From positions 6,398,775-6,462,774 of the forward strand of contig OZ014418.1 in NCBI GenBank assembly GCA_963965975.1: a DNA stretch of 64,000 nucleotides, in the 5' to 3' direction. The translations under genes were made by a program, and so were the position numbers. Within the stretch, counting starts at the first letter, position 1, and each line of letters begins with the position of its first letter. The notes below the pieces were generated by a model. That model did not search any database, was not told where the DNA came from, and was given only the letters and a program-made list of their open reading frames with translations. Positions 13,701-26,352 of this stretch are shown one piece after another. The DNA comes from Xestospongia bergquistia. Taxonomy: Eukaryota; Porifera; Demospongiae; Haplosclerida; Petrosiidae.

Positions 13701-16586
13701 AGGGAGGACAGCTACAAGATCTAGAAGAGGGACTGACATCTATTGGAAGAAAGGACTTAGCCTCTGGTATGTTGTTTGGGTCAAAGGAAAACTTATTAGC
13801 ATAACATATACAAGTCACTGAAGACATGATATAAAACTGATTATCCTGATGTATATCTTGAGCCAATCAACTGTTAATTGTGTGTGTTATTAATTAATTA
13901 AGTAACTTTATCAACTATCACTAACATTTATACCTGTCTCCAAATTTATTAGTTATAATTAAGTATTACCATTATATTAATAGGTTTACATCAAATGATT
14001 GGGATGAGTGATGAGGTATCTACTGATGCCACAGATACACGACTATCAGATAACAGTAAGTAAATGAATAATCATGTTATTATTGTGTATACATACATTG
14101 AGAATATGCAATTTTTATATAATTGAAGTATAATAATTATGATCTTACAAAATATGAAGTATATAAATGTTAGTCCAACAGATATTGAAAGAGAAAGAAG
14201 AAGAAATAGAAGATTTGAGAATAAAACTTGAAACTGAGAAAGAATTGAAAACAAAAGAAATAGAAAAATTGAAGTTCATTGTCAAACAAAACAAAGGTAA
14301 AGTAGTTTATAAGTAATTAGAATGTTGAAAATTATGTCCTTATAGTTACAATGTACTGTTAATATGCTGTTAAAATATATGTACTTGTGTTATCTTATAT
14401 ATAACAATCTCTTTCTATTTAGAACTATCTATGGTTGAGAAGGAGATACAGACAGAGTCAACAGAATTATTGGACAAATCAGTCCAATTTGACTATCTTA
14501 CTGGTAAATACTATAACATATCCTCTTCATTTGTATTTGATAATGTTACAGATACACTACGTGGTGTGCATGTAGGAGACAAGAATTTGTTCCTAATTCA
14601 AGGAGACTGTCCTCAATCTTTTAACTGGGAGGAATATGGTCTAAGAGTTAGTGTTCCACAAGGAACTTTGCCTTTATCAGAGATCTGCAAAATGTCTGTT
14701 ACAGCACTGATTGGAGGACAGTTTACATTTCCTAAAGGAACAGAACTCATTAGTATTGTATACAGTGTCTCTATTGCTAAGCCACTACTTAAACCAGTCA
14801 AATTAGAGATCCAACACTGTGCACATCTAGTCACTCAAGATCATACTAGTTATCTGAGCTTTGTTATTGCTTCTTCCAAACAACCTGTACTTCCTTACCA
14901 GTTTCAACTATTAAAAGGAGGACAGTTCTATCCTGGCAACCAATATGGCAATATCTCCTTGTCCCATTTTTGTTTATTGGGTATCATTAAATCACTTTTT
15001 TGTCCAATTAGGATGTTATTGAGCTCTGATAATACATCATCTGATATCACGTCAACAGTTATTACCAGTCAACCATCTGTATCTGAGTCACAAGAAATCA
15101 TTATATCATCTGATGATTATGAAACAACACCAGATGGTCCTGTGACACAGACTTCTACTAACAAAGCTCAATTAATCAGTCTAACAGAAGGTAAGGTGTA
15201 TATATATGAATACTTTGTTATTAATATTATTAATTCAGACATTCAAATTTCATCACTCTCTTCATCATCAAATGATCAATCTACTTTAATGGAAAAGACA
15301 CCCACACCTGGTTTAGAACTCTCTCCACAATCTTCTCTTGCTACACCTAAAATCCAATATCCAGTAACTAATCCAGTACAAGGTATCAATACTGCTTTAT
15401 TGAACTTCATTATGTTGAGATCTACTTTTATAAATGTAGATCAATCTCCTGTTGGTAGTTCATCTCCTGATAACATGTACGTGGGTCAGGTGGTATATGA
15501 AGTTAAGGAGCATAATTGTAAATGGTTAATGAGTTTTATAGTTGGTAAACAACTTGATGCTCTACTTAAAGTAAGTATGCTATATCAAATAAAATAATGG
15601 TTGAAGTATATCTGCTAAAGTATATTGAAGAATCTCTATCAAGTAATGCTGAAAGAGATACCTGCTATGTCTCATTTGAGTTTCAAAATGCTAATGATAG
15701 TTATATTGAGTTGGTGTTTGGGGAGGAGCCAATCTATCTTGGTAATGGATGGAGTATTCAGCCTCATATTTACCCAACTCGAGTAAATATTGTATGATTA
15801 ATTTAATGTATTAATATTATTGTCTTTGTAGATTTATAAAAAGAATGTGGACAGATTTGGTGTTCAAAGTTCTCCCCGTTTTCCATCATGTGAATTTACA
15901 GTGTTTGTTGAACAAAGTCCTCATACTTCAAGAAAGATTAATTACAATATTCCATTACAAGGAGTGGAACCAAATGATATGAAGATATGTATTTTCTGTT
16001 CTTTGTCCAGCACAGGTATGTATGTATATTGTCTTGTCATATGGATCTTGATTTAGTTTTGATCTGATATCATGTGACCAAAATAAACACACTGTCCACT
16101 GTCTTATAATCAATTGACAACTTTTGTCTCACTTTTCATTGTAGATAGCAATGTTGCAATGTCATTTAGCTGTAATAATGAAGAGATCAATCCAAGAGGT
16201 ATTATATATATAATGATCAAGGTAATGTAAACCATTCACTCTATATAATAGGTCTTCCTTCCACTCCACTTCAACATGAGGACAAAGTCAAGAAAGTATT
16301 CCGTACATACTTTGCAGATTTGTCTTCCCTTGTTTCTATCTCCATTCACAGACTGTCTATAGCTCCTAAACTATTTAGTGCTCGTCTTATATCAGAGCAA
16401 TGTTTTGATGAGGTTGTAGATAATAGCAATAAAACAGATACTGAGAAAGGTTTGTCTTTGATGAGAGCACTGAAGTCAACTATATATAGTCAGCCACTGT
16501 TATTTAAAACATTGATTACTGTACTTGAGAATGTTGAAGCATTTGCATTATTAGCTGAAACATTGAAGCAAGATTACTTGCAATAG
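7796..16586 (+). CDS. Death-domain/ZU5 array gene, copy B
   Basis: This is the first full copy in the window. The start ATG at 7796 opens a 22-nt exon (MSVSRGS, ends 7817). Next come 8079-8357 (helical death-fold-like domain), 8514-8810 (death domain 1), 9869-9922, 10678-10968 (death domain 2), 11561-11836 (death domain 3), 12783-12878, 13260-13482 (coiled coil), 13530-13766 (death domain 4), 13982-14054, 14174-14296 (extra Glu/Lys coiled coil), 14423-14503, 14552-15190 (ZU5), 15239-15380, 15439-15570, 15620-15781, 15832-16014 (beta-rich, UPA position), 16145-16198 and 16251-16586 (CARD-like). The coiled-coil exon near 13083 has lost two bases at its acceptor and is readable only if skipped; skipping keeps the frame. 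Exon 13260-13482 carries a second copy of a short pre-ZU5 motif (SIQFDN, compare SVQFDY at 14480). A hAT relic lies in the intron at 9031-9540. The ZU5 C-terminal strand reads SLSHFCLL. Function unknown; adaptor or sensor role inferred from the domains. Confidence 0.75.
9031..9540 (-). mobile_element. hAT-type element remnant in an intron of copy B
   Basis: A 510-bp insertion is absent from the same intron of copies A, C and D. It is bounded by inverted termini CAGTGGAGTAGGAAT (9031-9045) and the reverse complement of CAGGGGAGTAGGAAT (9526-9540), a 14/15 match, with G-rich inner stretches. On the minus strand, 9317-9102 encodes 71 residues typical of the hAT C-terminal dimerisation domain (motif TATAERSFSALRRMKTYLRN). 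The rest of the transposase is missing. The flanks, TATATTT and TATTTT, fit a decayed target-site duplication. Inactive. Confidence 0.85.
14552..15190 (+). other. ZU5 domain exon of copy B with HFC motif
   Basis: The exon encodes a ZU5 domain: an opening strand with the motif GDKNLFLIQG, the core GLRVSVPQGTL, the signature KPVKLEIQHCAH, and a final strand SLSHFCLLGI at about 14970. A Ser/Thr-rich linker follows on the same exon. Homologous exons are 5051-5614 (A), 23320-23958 (C) and 33553-34164 (D). In PIDD and in FIIND proteins the ZU5 C-terminal strand holds the Phe-Ser bond cut by autoproteolysis. Here the equivalent-looking tripeptide is HFC (B, C), NFC (A) or EFS (D). I could not find a His about 27 residues upstream as described for CARD8, so self-cleavage is only a hypothesis. 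Confidence 0.7.
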
Positions 16587-16724
16587 CATTTATAGCTAAC
16601 CTTTACATACTGTCACTGAGTATTGTTGTTGTTATTTTAGTTGATTGATGGATTAAACACAACTGTTGTGTGTACTATAATTGAATAATTAAAAGAGTAT
16701 AATGATTATAAAGCTGCCTTAGTG

Positions 16725-17075
16725 AGATATCCGATCTTTATCTTGATATTGGATCTTCATTCATTACCAGCTGATCTTCTAGTAGACAACTTAGATCTCT
16801 TAGAGGAACTAGTAGAGGAAGTACTCTCACGTTTGGTACTACTTCCTGTAGTAGGTGAGGTACTTGTCTGTAGTGATGATAATGTTAATGAAAGAGAAGG
16901 AGGGAGAGGTGTGGCTAAAACAGTAGATATCCCTGAACTAGGAGGAGTTGGTGTAGATGATCCAGTTCCTGAGGCTGCATGGTTGTTCTGACCAGCAGTA
17001 ACAGCAGCTGTTAGAGCTCAAATTTGTGATTGCAGAAGTAGTGCCCTATGAAGTCCAGCTAGAGAAAACATGGGA
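16725..17075 (-). pseudogene. Antisense 3'-exon remnant after copy B
   Basis: This lies on the minus strand and is similar to the terminal exon at 35688-36074, including the segment equivalent to SGTGSSAPTPPSSGIST at about 16920-16970. Small indels and a stop break the frame, and no upstream exon is present. It is a hitch-hiked fragment of the convergent gene, carried along by tandem duplication. Confidence 0.75.
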
Positions 17076-17570
17076 AGTGATAACTTGTGACTGATCCTTA
17101 GATCTTTCTATAAAACAGTGAAGAATTAGATAGGGACATTGTCAGTATCTGATGTTGACAATGAAGTAACTGCCATACCATCAGAAACATCACAACTGAG
17201 AAGTATTTTATGCATATTTGAACAATGTTTCACATCATGGCATTGACAGTATTCAACTATGTAATTCTCTTTTTCTGCATTCTTGTAAAGCTCATGTACA
17301 TTCTCAGTATGTACTTAATAAAATACTTACTTCCTTGTCTCTTATGATGTCATTGCAGGTCAGGTCAGTTATTTAATTCCATTAGCAAGTTCTTAACGCA
17401 AGATATATGCATATCTCTTGTATTGAATTTTTGTTTTTATAATAAAATGAAAATCAAGTTATATTACATAATATTATAGATATATACTATTAAGTGGATT
17501 ATTTGGCTTCACTGTTGTCTATTAAAGAATAAACAACAAAAGTGGAAGTAATTAACTATGTATAACAGAT

Positions 17571-17684
17571 CAGCCACACCCACACATTTAAAACTCCACC
17601 TCTAGCTTCATCCCCAGCCCTCCTCTACCCCAATTAACTATACTTTATCCAGTCTTTGTAAACCTCATCTCTTCACAATTGACT
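17571..17684 (+). promoter_or_regulatory. Conserved upstream block of array genes (copy C)
   Basis: Same C-rich block as before copies B and D (CCACACCCACACA, AAAACTCCACCTC, CCCAGCCCTCC, ATTAACTATA), ending directly at the start codon at 17685. Confidence 0.45.
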
Positions 17685-20600
17685 ATGTCTGTCTCTCAAA
17701 GATCTTGTAAGTATAATACCTTTAATTTTTGATGTTTATATACTTTTTTGTTGATAATGAAATAACATCAATAATATTAATATAGTATAGTGACTTGATT
17801 ATAATAAAATATAAACTTACCACTAAAACTGAATCTTTACTATAACTGTTTCATATTAGTTTTGCTATGGTCAAATGTAACTTAAAGACTAATGAAGTGG
17901 TAGACTTATCCATACCTTAGTAAATTTATAAGTATTATTATTCTATTGTGATACTAGGTTTGTACTCTATAGATTGTATTACTAACTCTGAACTAGACAA
18001 TGTATTAGATAAAATAGGACCACTAAATTGGGAGGAGGTAGATAAACTGGGAGAAACCATGCAGACCCAAGATATGAGAGACTCTATTTTTGCTGATATC
18101 ACAGACCCTGTGATAGCTCTCAGAAAGTTACTGGAATACACAATAACTCATTCTTGCCTCACTTCAACTGATCTTATAAGAAGTCTTGCAATTATGAAGA
18201 AGCTCTTAGCAGCTTATATGATATGGTATCATCATTCATCTTCTTTGAAAGGTATAGTGATTATCAGATATTGAACTCTTAATTGACTAAAATATGTAAA
18301 AATAATAGAAAATTGAGTAGTCAATTCTGTTTACAATGTTGCTAATGACACTATACATGTTAATCTCCTCACATATATTAATATAATATTTTATTATATC
18401 TATACACATGTAGATCAACCAGTTCTACTACCACAGTTGTTAAGATATCTTGATGATGTGTCCATTAATGATCTACCGTTCCCTGGATTACAACTAGATA
18501 TCTCTAAAGAGGAGCTCTATAGAAGTGATTATCAGTCACATCCTAATAGAACCAAGATAGTTATCTGGGACTACTGGCTTAAACAGAGCTATAAAACATT
18601 AGGAAAAACAGTATATTGGAAGGAGGTGATCACTGCTGTTGATAACAGTGGTCACAAGGAACTTGCTGTGAAGATGTGGAAATACAACATCTATTGTTAT
18701 GTTTTATCAAGTAAGATTGTACAATACAACAATTATATTTTCAGTGTTTACTAATTTATTAATAAGATTGTAATACCATGCCTTTCATTAATGAAAATTA
18801 AATTTAAAGGTTCTGCTATTATTCTGACAATTATAATTTGTCGACAAATTTTACAGTTTTAAAAACCCATGTTAAGTTTCAAAGCATTCATTAATTTCTT
18901 GTTTATACTATGAAAGTTGTAACATATATTTTGAACAATAGAAACATTCTACAATGCAAGGAATTCTCACTGATTATTATAATGTCAAAGACATTAATAG
19001 TAACACTTTTGTTTGACAGAATTGGAACTATTGTTTAATTTAAAGTTAATTAGTGAGTAGTTTGCTTAAGGTCACAGCTGTACCATTTTTTGAATCTAAA
19101 ACGGCGAATAAATTTTTGTAAACATTTATGAGTGAATTTTACCTGTTGTTGGCTCATACCAATTATTATCTGATTACATATATCATGTGATTGAACTAAC
19201 TTTTACATAATAATGTGTTAAGAAATCAATATATTATTTACAGGATCATTATGTACCATACCTGATGACCTCATTGATGATAACTATGTTATTGGTTGTA
19301 AGTTATGCCTGTCTATGTATTATATAATTAGACACGTAAATTGCTCAGAAAATATATAAAATCAAATATTGATAGATATTTGAGGTCTTTAATTTTTTCA
19401 AACAAAGAAATATATGTTTTTAAGAAATGATAATTATTGATAATTTATAATGATAATTGTAATAATTGTATTATTCAGGACTCTTTTTAACATCTTTTGG
19501 GTAGTTCACAGACTGATTATCCTTGTAATGTCAGTTCATATCTAATCATTCCTTTTAAACATTGTAGTATTCATTTTGTATATGTAATGATGCTACAAAT
19601 TTTGTACACAATGTTTTTATGACAGTTGTGGTCATATTTATCATAGCTATAATAACTTATCACATGATCTTATTACATTATTTCACACTCTAGACAGGTC
19701 TCCATATAAAAAACCTACACTTGCTGATTTACTTACTGAGTTAATTAATATCAATCTAGACTTATTCCTGCTTGGTGTGGGATTAAAAGTACCAGTAGAT
19801 GTACTTAGTCAGATTGAAGAAGAATGTGGGGGATACTTTGATACAAAGTATAGGCGAAAGGTGTGTGAGTACTGGCTAAACCATTGTCCTGATGACACCT
19901 GGGGGGAGGTGATTGTCATTCTAATGAGAACTGGATATGCTAAAACCTTCACTCTAGAACTGAAATTGAAGCTAAGAAAGCGTATAGTTGAAGGTAAAAA
20001 TTAAGTTGATATTTCAACACATGTATGTCTATTAACATTTATTCAAAGATGGCTATAGAATGTTTAACCCTACACTTATTTCTCAAGTGAATCCTTCAGA
20101 AGGTAAATTAATTATTGGATGTTTAGTATAACCTCTTGAGAAAAAGCTCATTTAAATTATTACAAAGTGGTTAATAATTACAATAACAGGTTCAAATGAA
20201 GGAAACCCATATCACTAAGTACTACAAAAGCCTTTATTCATATATTCATTAGGTGAATATAGGACATCATGAGATAAACATGAGCAAGGGAAGGATAGAC
20301 ACAGTACATGCAGTACATGTCCTAATGGAGCTCCTTATGGAACTGTAGCTATGTTTGTCTTTTCTACTCTCTTTGTAGCCATTTATATTACTATAGTCTT
20401 TATTCATATTTTTCCCTCTTGACTATACATATTTGTTGTAAATATTATTTCTACAAATCTTACAGCTAGAATATATAATATATGGCTAGCCTGCCTTACA
20501 AATGGAATATAGGAAATATAAAAAGCATCTCAAGCAAACAAACAGAATAGAACATTCCAGAGTAAGCTTGCTCGTGTTCACCAATTATAGTCAATCAAAC

Positions 20601-23600
20601 CTGTACTTGTATCTCAACCAATGAGAATTTTTGAATAACATTTTATTAGTTGGGATAGTTATCACTCTCATCTTTCTAATTGTTTATATCCAATATAATA
20701 GTAGATACTATTGTTATTCACTCTTGTTGTGTAGTTAAGTTATTTAATTAGTTAGATTATTTTATTCATAGTTGGTGAAAAGCTAATGATTCAAGATATG
20801 ATGTTCTTAATTCCATCTTGCCTGGATATGAACTTACTGGGTGTTCATTTCAATGTACCATCCTCAGTGTTAGACAAAATTGATCGCAAAGATATAGAGA
20901 AGAGTCATCTAGAATTCTTTGAACATCTCCTATCAACTAATCCTTCACTTACTTGGTCAGATATTGCAGATGTACTCATTAAGATGAAAAGAACAGATCT
21001 TGTCTTAACACTGAAGGATAATTATGGCATTCCAGTAAATCAACTCTCTACTCAAGGTATTTAGAATTCATCTTTATTGTTAGTTGTTACTACACTTTAT
21101 GTTAGTAAGCATGTTCCATTAATGATATAATGATAATTGTTATAATTAAGGATCATTGATACAGACTGTTTACAAGTAGAAGTGCATTATGAAACTGAAA
21201 CCTTAGCATCCAATATTTAAGTTAACTGTAAATGTCAGAAATAATCATATTATACATTTACATATAGTTTCTTTGTTTGAATTTAGCATGACTAATTGAA
21301 GCTTGTACACTTTTGTAATTTAACTTTTCAATTTTCAGAATTAGCCAAAAGTTATTCCTATCTTATTTTCTTTATAGTATTTTTTAAAATGATTAATTCA
21401 TAGATTATCATCATTTTTATGATTGTTACTTACATGAATATAATACACATTTGACAGTCAATAGTATATACTATTAATGTTTTATAGGTACACGAGATTT
21501 ATTTAATGAAGAATGCAGGAAGGGTGCGAGGAAGCAAGAACGTGAGTTTAAGCTCAAGGCATCAAAAGAAAAAAAAGATAAAGAAACTAGTAAGTAGATC
21601 AAAGATAGTTATAAATTATTAATACAAACTTATTCATTGTATATTACTATGTATTAGTGTATTAATATATATTAGTGTATTACTATATATTAGTGTATTA
21701 CTATATAGTAGTCTATTACTATATATTAGTATATTACTATATATTAGTGTATTACTATATATTAGTATATTACTATATATTAGTATATTACTATATATTA
21801 GTCTATTACTATATATTAGTATATTACTATATATTAGTCTATTACTATATATTAGTGTACTATGTTAATTTTTTTAGTAGCTATCTCAACACTAAAATTC
21901 AACAAAATAAATATATAATTATTTGTGATTCATTATTGTAAGAGACATCTGTTCAGTACCTTAGCATTTTTTCTTATTATAGAAAAACAATCATTAGAGG
22001 AAGAATTAAAAACAAAAGATATGAAAATATTGGAGCTTGAAAATAGTAAGAAACAGATTATTTTTTAGAACATATCATTTTCAGAACTATATATATGTTT
22101 AAATGCAGTCACAACAAAATCTGAAATGCAGGAAAAAATGTTGTCTGCTAAAACTCTTGAGATAGAAACTCTACAAAAGGAATTGTCAAATTGCAAAGAG
22201 GAACTACTAAAATATAAAACTAAACATAGTCATGTTATGAAGCCTGTAGTCCAATTAGGTTAGTAAAAGATTTGCTCTACTATAATGTGTTTTGCATATA
22301 ACAAGATATTGTCCAGCATCTCCCCAAACTGGAAGTAGTTCTCGAACCAGTACAAGATAATTGGGAACAGTTAGGAGTATCACTGGGTATAGATCACTCT
22401 ATACTGTCATCAATAAAATCTACAACTGGAGACTCTACAAAGTATATGAGACAACTCCTAGAGAAATGGAGTATGGAGGGAGGACAGTTACAAGATCTAG
22501 AAGAGGGACTGACATCTATTGGAAGAAAGGACTTAGTCTCTGGTATGTTGTTTGGATCAAAGGAAAACTTATTAGCATAACATATACAAGTCACTGAAGA
22601 CATGATATAAAACTGATTATCCTGATGTATACCTTGAGCCAATTGACTATTAATTGTGTGTATTATTAATTAATTAAATGATTTTACCAACTATTGCTAA
22701 AATTTGTACCTGTCTCCAAATTTATTAGGTATAATTATCACGTTTATACCATTAGGTTTACATCAAATGATTGATATGAGTGAAGTGTCTGCTGATGCCA
22801 CAGATACACGACTATCAGATAACAGTAAGTAAATGAATAATCATGTTATTATTGTGCATGCATACATTGAGAATATGCAATTTTTATATAATTGTAGTAT
22901 AATAATTATGATATTACAAAATATGAAGTATATAAATGTTAGTCCAACAGATATTGAAAGAGAAAGAAGAAGAAATAGAAGATTTGAGAATAAAACTTGA
23001 AACTGAGAAAGAATTGAAAACAAAAGAAATAGAAAAATTAAAATTCATTGTCAAACAAAATGAAAAATAGTAGTTTATAAGTAATTAGAATGTTGAAAAT
23101 TATGTCCTTATAGTTACAATGTACTGTTAATATGCTGTTAAAATATATGTACTTGTGTTATCTTATATATAACAATCTCTTTCTATTTAGAACTATCTAT
23201 GGTTGAGAAGGAGATACAGACAGAGTCAACAGAATTATTGGACAAATCAGTCCAATTTGACTATCTTACTGGTAAATACTATAACATATCCTCTTCATTT
23301 GTATTTGATAATGTTACAGATACACTACGTGGTGTGCATGTAGGAGACAAGAATTTGTTCCTAATTCAAGGAGACTGTCCTCAATCTTTTAACTGGGAGG
23401 AATATGGTCTAAGAGTTAGTGTTCCACAGGGAACTTTGCCTTTATCAGAGATCTGCAAAATGTCTGTTACAGCACTGATTGGAGGACAGTTTACATTTCC
23501 TAAAGGAACAGAACTCATTAGTGTTGTATACAGTGTCTCTATTGCTAAGCCACTACTTAAACCAGTCAAATTAGGGATCCAACACTGTGCACATCTAGTC

Positions 23601-25351
23601 ACTCAAGATCATACTACTTATCTGAGCTTTGTTATTGCTTCTTCCAGACAACCTGTACTTCCTTACCAGTTTCAACTATTAAAAGGAGGACAGTTCTATC
23701 CTGACAACCGATATGGCAGTATCTCCTTGTCCCATTTTTGTTTATTGGGCATCATTAAATCACTTTTTTGTCCAATTGGGATGTTATTGAGCTCTGATAA
23801 TACATCATCTGATATCACGTCAACAGTTATTACCAGTCAACCATCTGTATCTGAGTCACAAGAAATCATTATATCATCTGATGATTATGAAACAACACCA
23901 GATGGTCCTGTGACACAGACTTCTACAAACAAAGCTCAATTAATCAGTCTAACAGAAGGTAAGGTATATATATGAATACTTTGTTATTAATATTATTAAT
24001 TCAGACATTCAAATTTCATCACTCTCTTCATCATCAAATGATCAATCTACTTTAATGGAAGAGACACCCACACCTGGTTTAGAACTTTCTCCACAATCTT
24101 CTCTTGCTACACCTAAAATCCACTATCCAGTAACCAATCCAGTCCAAGGTATCAATACTGTTTTATTGAACTTCATTATGTTGAGATCTACTTTTATAAC
24201 TGTAGATCAATCTCCTGTTGGTAGTTCATCTCCTGATAACATGTATGTGGGTCAGGTAGTATATGAAGTTAAGGAACATAATTGTAAATGGTTAATGAGT
24301 TTTATAGTTGGTAAACAACTTGATGCTCTACTTAAAGTAAGTATGGTATATCAAATAAAATAATGGTTGAAGTATATCTGCTAAAGTATATTGAAGAATC
24401 TCTATCAAGTAATGCTGAAAGAGATACCTGCTATGTCTCATTTGAGTTTCAAAATGCTAATGATAGTTATATTGAGTTGGTGTTTGGGGAGGAGCCAATC
24501 TATCTTGGTAATGGATGGAGTATTCAACCTCATATTTACCCAACTCGAGTAAATATTGTATGATTAATTTAACGTATTAACATTATTGTCTTTGTAGATT
24601 TATAAAAAGAATGTGGACAGATTTGGTATTCAAAGTTCTCCTCGTTTTCCATCATGTGAATTTGTAGTGTTTGTTGAACAAAGTCCTCATACTTCAAGAA
24701 AGATTAATTACAATATTCCATTACAAGGAGTGGAACCAAATGATATGAAGATATGTATGTTCTGTTCTTTGTCCAGCACAGGTATGTATGTATATTGTCT
24801 CATCATATGGATCTTGATTTAGTTTGGTCTGATATCATGTGACCAAAATAAACAGACCGTCCACTGTCTTATAATCAATTGACAACATCTGTCTCACTTT
24901 CCATTGTAGGTAGCAATGTTGCAATGTCATTTAGCTCTAATAATAAGGAGACTAAAACAAGAGGTATTATATATAGAATGATCAAATTGTTGTAAACCAT
25001 TCACTCTATACAATAGGTCTTCCTTCCACTCCGCTTCAATATGAGGACAAAGTCAAGAAAGTATTCCGTGCTCACTTTGCTGAGTTTTCTCGTCTTGTCT
25101 CTAGCTCCACTAACAGACAGTCAATAGCCCCAGAACTATATAGTGCCTGCCTTATACCAGAGTCATGTTATGATGAGGTTGTTGATAGCAGCAGTAAAAC
25201 GGATGCTGAGAAAGGTTTATCTCTAATGAAAGCAATAAAGTCAACTATACATGGTCAGCCATTGTTATTTAAAACATTGATTACTGTACTTGAGAATGTT
25301 GAAGTATTTGCAATATTAGCTGAAAAATTAAAACAAGATTACTTACAGTGA
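17685..25351 (+). CDS. Death-domain/ZU5 array gene, copy C
   Basis: Exons: 17685-17706 (MSVSQRS), 17973-18251 (death-fold-like), 18414-18710 (death domain 1), 19244-19297, 19694-19993 (death domain 2), 20771-21056 (death domain 3), 21488-21589, 21983-22045, 22109-22258 (coiled coil), 22306-22542 (death domain 4), 22756-22824, 23191-23271, 23320-23958 (ZU5), 24005-24148, 24206-24336, 24387-24548, 24598-24781 (beta-rich, UPA position), 24910-24963 and 25017-25351 (CARD-like, stop TGA). The predicted protein is about 1,200 residues. The coiled-coil exon corresponding to 14174-14296 of copy B starts at 22943 but has lost its donor and runs into an in-frame TAG at 23068; skipping it keeps phase. 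The front half is closest to copy D and the half after about 22140 is nearly identical to copy B. The intron at 21590-21982 contains an 18-bp minisatellite. ZU5 ends in SLSHFCLL as in B. Confidence 0.75.
21640..21866. repeat. 18-bp minisatellite in an intron of copy C
   Basis: About 12 imperfect copies of the 18-bp unit TATTACTATATATTAGTG. The same intron of copy A holds only a seed-like segment near 3250-3290, and copy D holds a far larger array. The long open frame across it is a consequence of the period being a multiple of three. Confidence 0.95.
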
Positions 25352-25494
25352 CATTTATAGCTAACCTTTACATACTGTCATTGAGTATTGTTGTTATTTT
25401 AGTTGATTACTTGATTGATGGATTAAACACAACTGTTGTATGTACTATAATTGAATAATTAAAAGAATATAATGATTACAAAGCTGTCTTAGCA

Positions 25495-25850
25495 AGATAT
25501 CTAATCTTTATCTTGATATCGGGTCTTCATTCATTGCCAGCTGATTTTCTAGTAGACAGTTTAGATCTCTTAAAGGAACTAGTAGAGGAAGTACTCTCAC
25601 GTTTGGTACTACTTCCTGTAATAGGAGAGGTACATGTCTGTAGTGATGATGTTGCATTTGATGAAAGAGAAAGGAGGGAGAGGTGTGGCTAAAACAGTTG
25701 CTATCCCTGAACTAGGAGGAGTTGGTGTAGATTATCCACCTCCTGATGCTGCAGGGTTGTTCTGACCAGCAGTTACAGCAGCTATTAGAGCTCAAATTGG
25801 TGATTGCACAAGTAGTGCCATATGAAATCCAACTAGAGAAGCCATGGGAA
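25495..25850 (-). pseudogene. Antisense 3'-exon remnant after copy C
   Basis: Minus-strand remnant of the 35688-36074 exon, closely similar to the remnant after copy B but with different indels (for example near 25660). No upstream exon is present, so it cannot make the parent protein. Confidence 0.75.
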
Positions 25851-26352
25851 GTGATAACTTGTGACTGATCCTTAGATCTTTCTATAAAACAGTGAAGAAT
25901 TAGATAGGGACATTGTCAGTATCTGATGTTGACAATGAAGTAACTGCCATACCATCAGAAACATCACACTGAGAAGTACTGTATGCATATTTGACCAATG
26001 TTTCACATCATGGCATTGACAGTGTTCAACTATGTAATTCTCTTTTTCTGCATTCTTGTAAAGCTCATGTACATTTTCAATATGTACTTAGTAAAATACT
26101 TACTTTCTTGTCTCTTATGATGTCAGTGTAGGTCAGGACAGTTATTTAATTCCATTAGCAAGCTCTTAACACAAGATATATGCATTTCTCTTATATTGAA
26201 TTTTTGTTTTTGTAATAAAATGAAAATCAAGTTATATTACATGATATTATACATACATACTATTAAGTAGCTCGTTTGGCTTCACTGTAACTCTGTTGAC
26301 TATTAAAGCATCTACAACAAAAATATACCCGTTCATATCTGTCTCTGCTCGG

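Noticed and set aside
16722..16991. Plus-strand ORF rich in Leu/Glu/Val (also at 7003 and 35764)
   Set aside because: Antisense shadow of the terminal exon of the 35688-39917 gene or its remnants.
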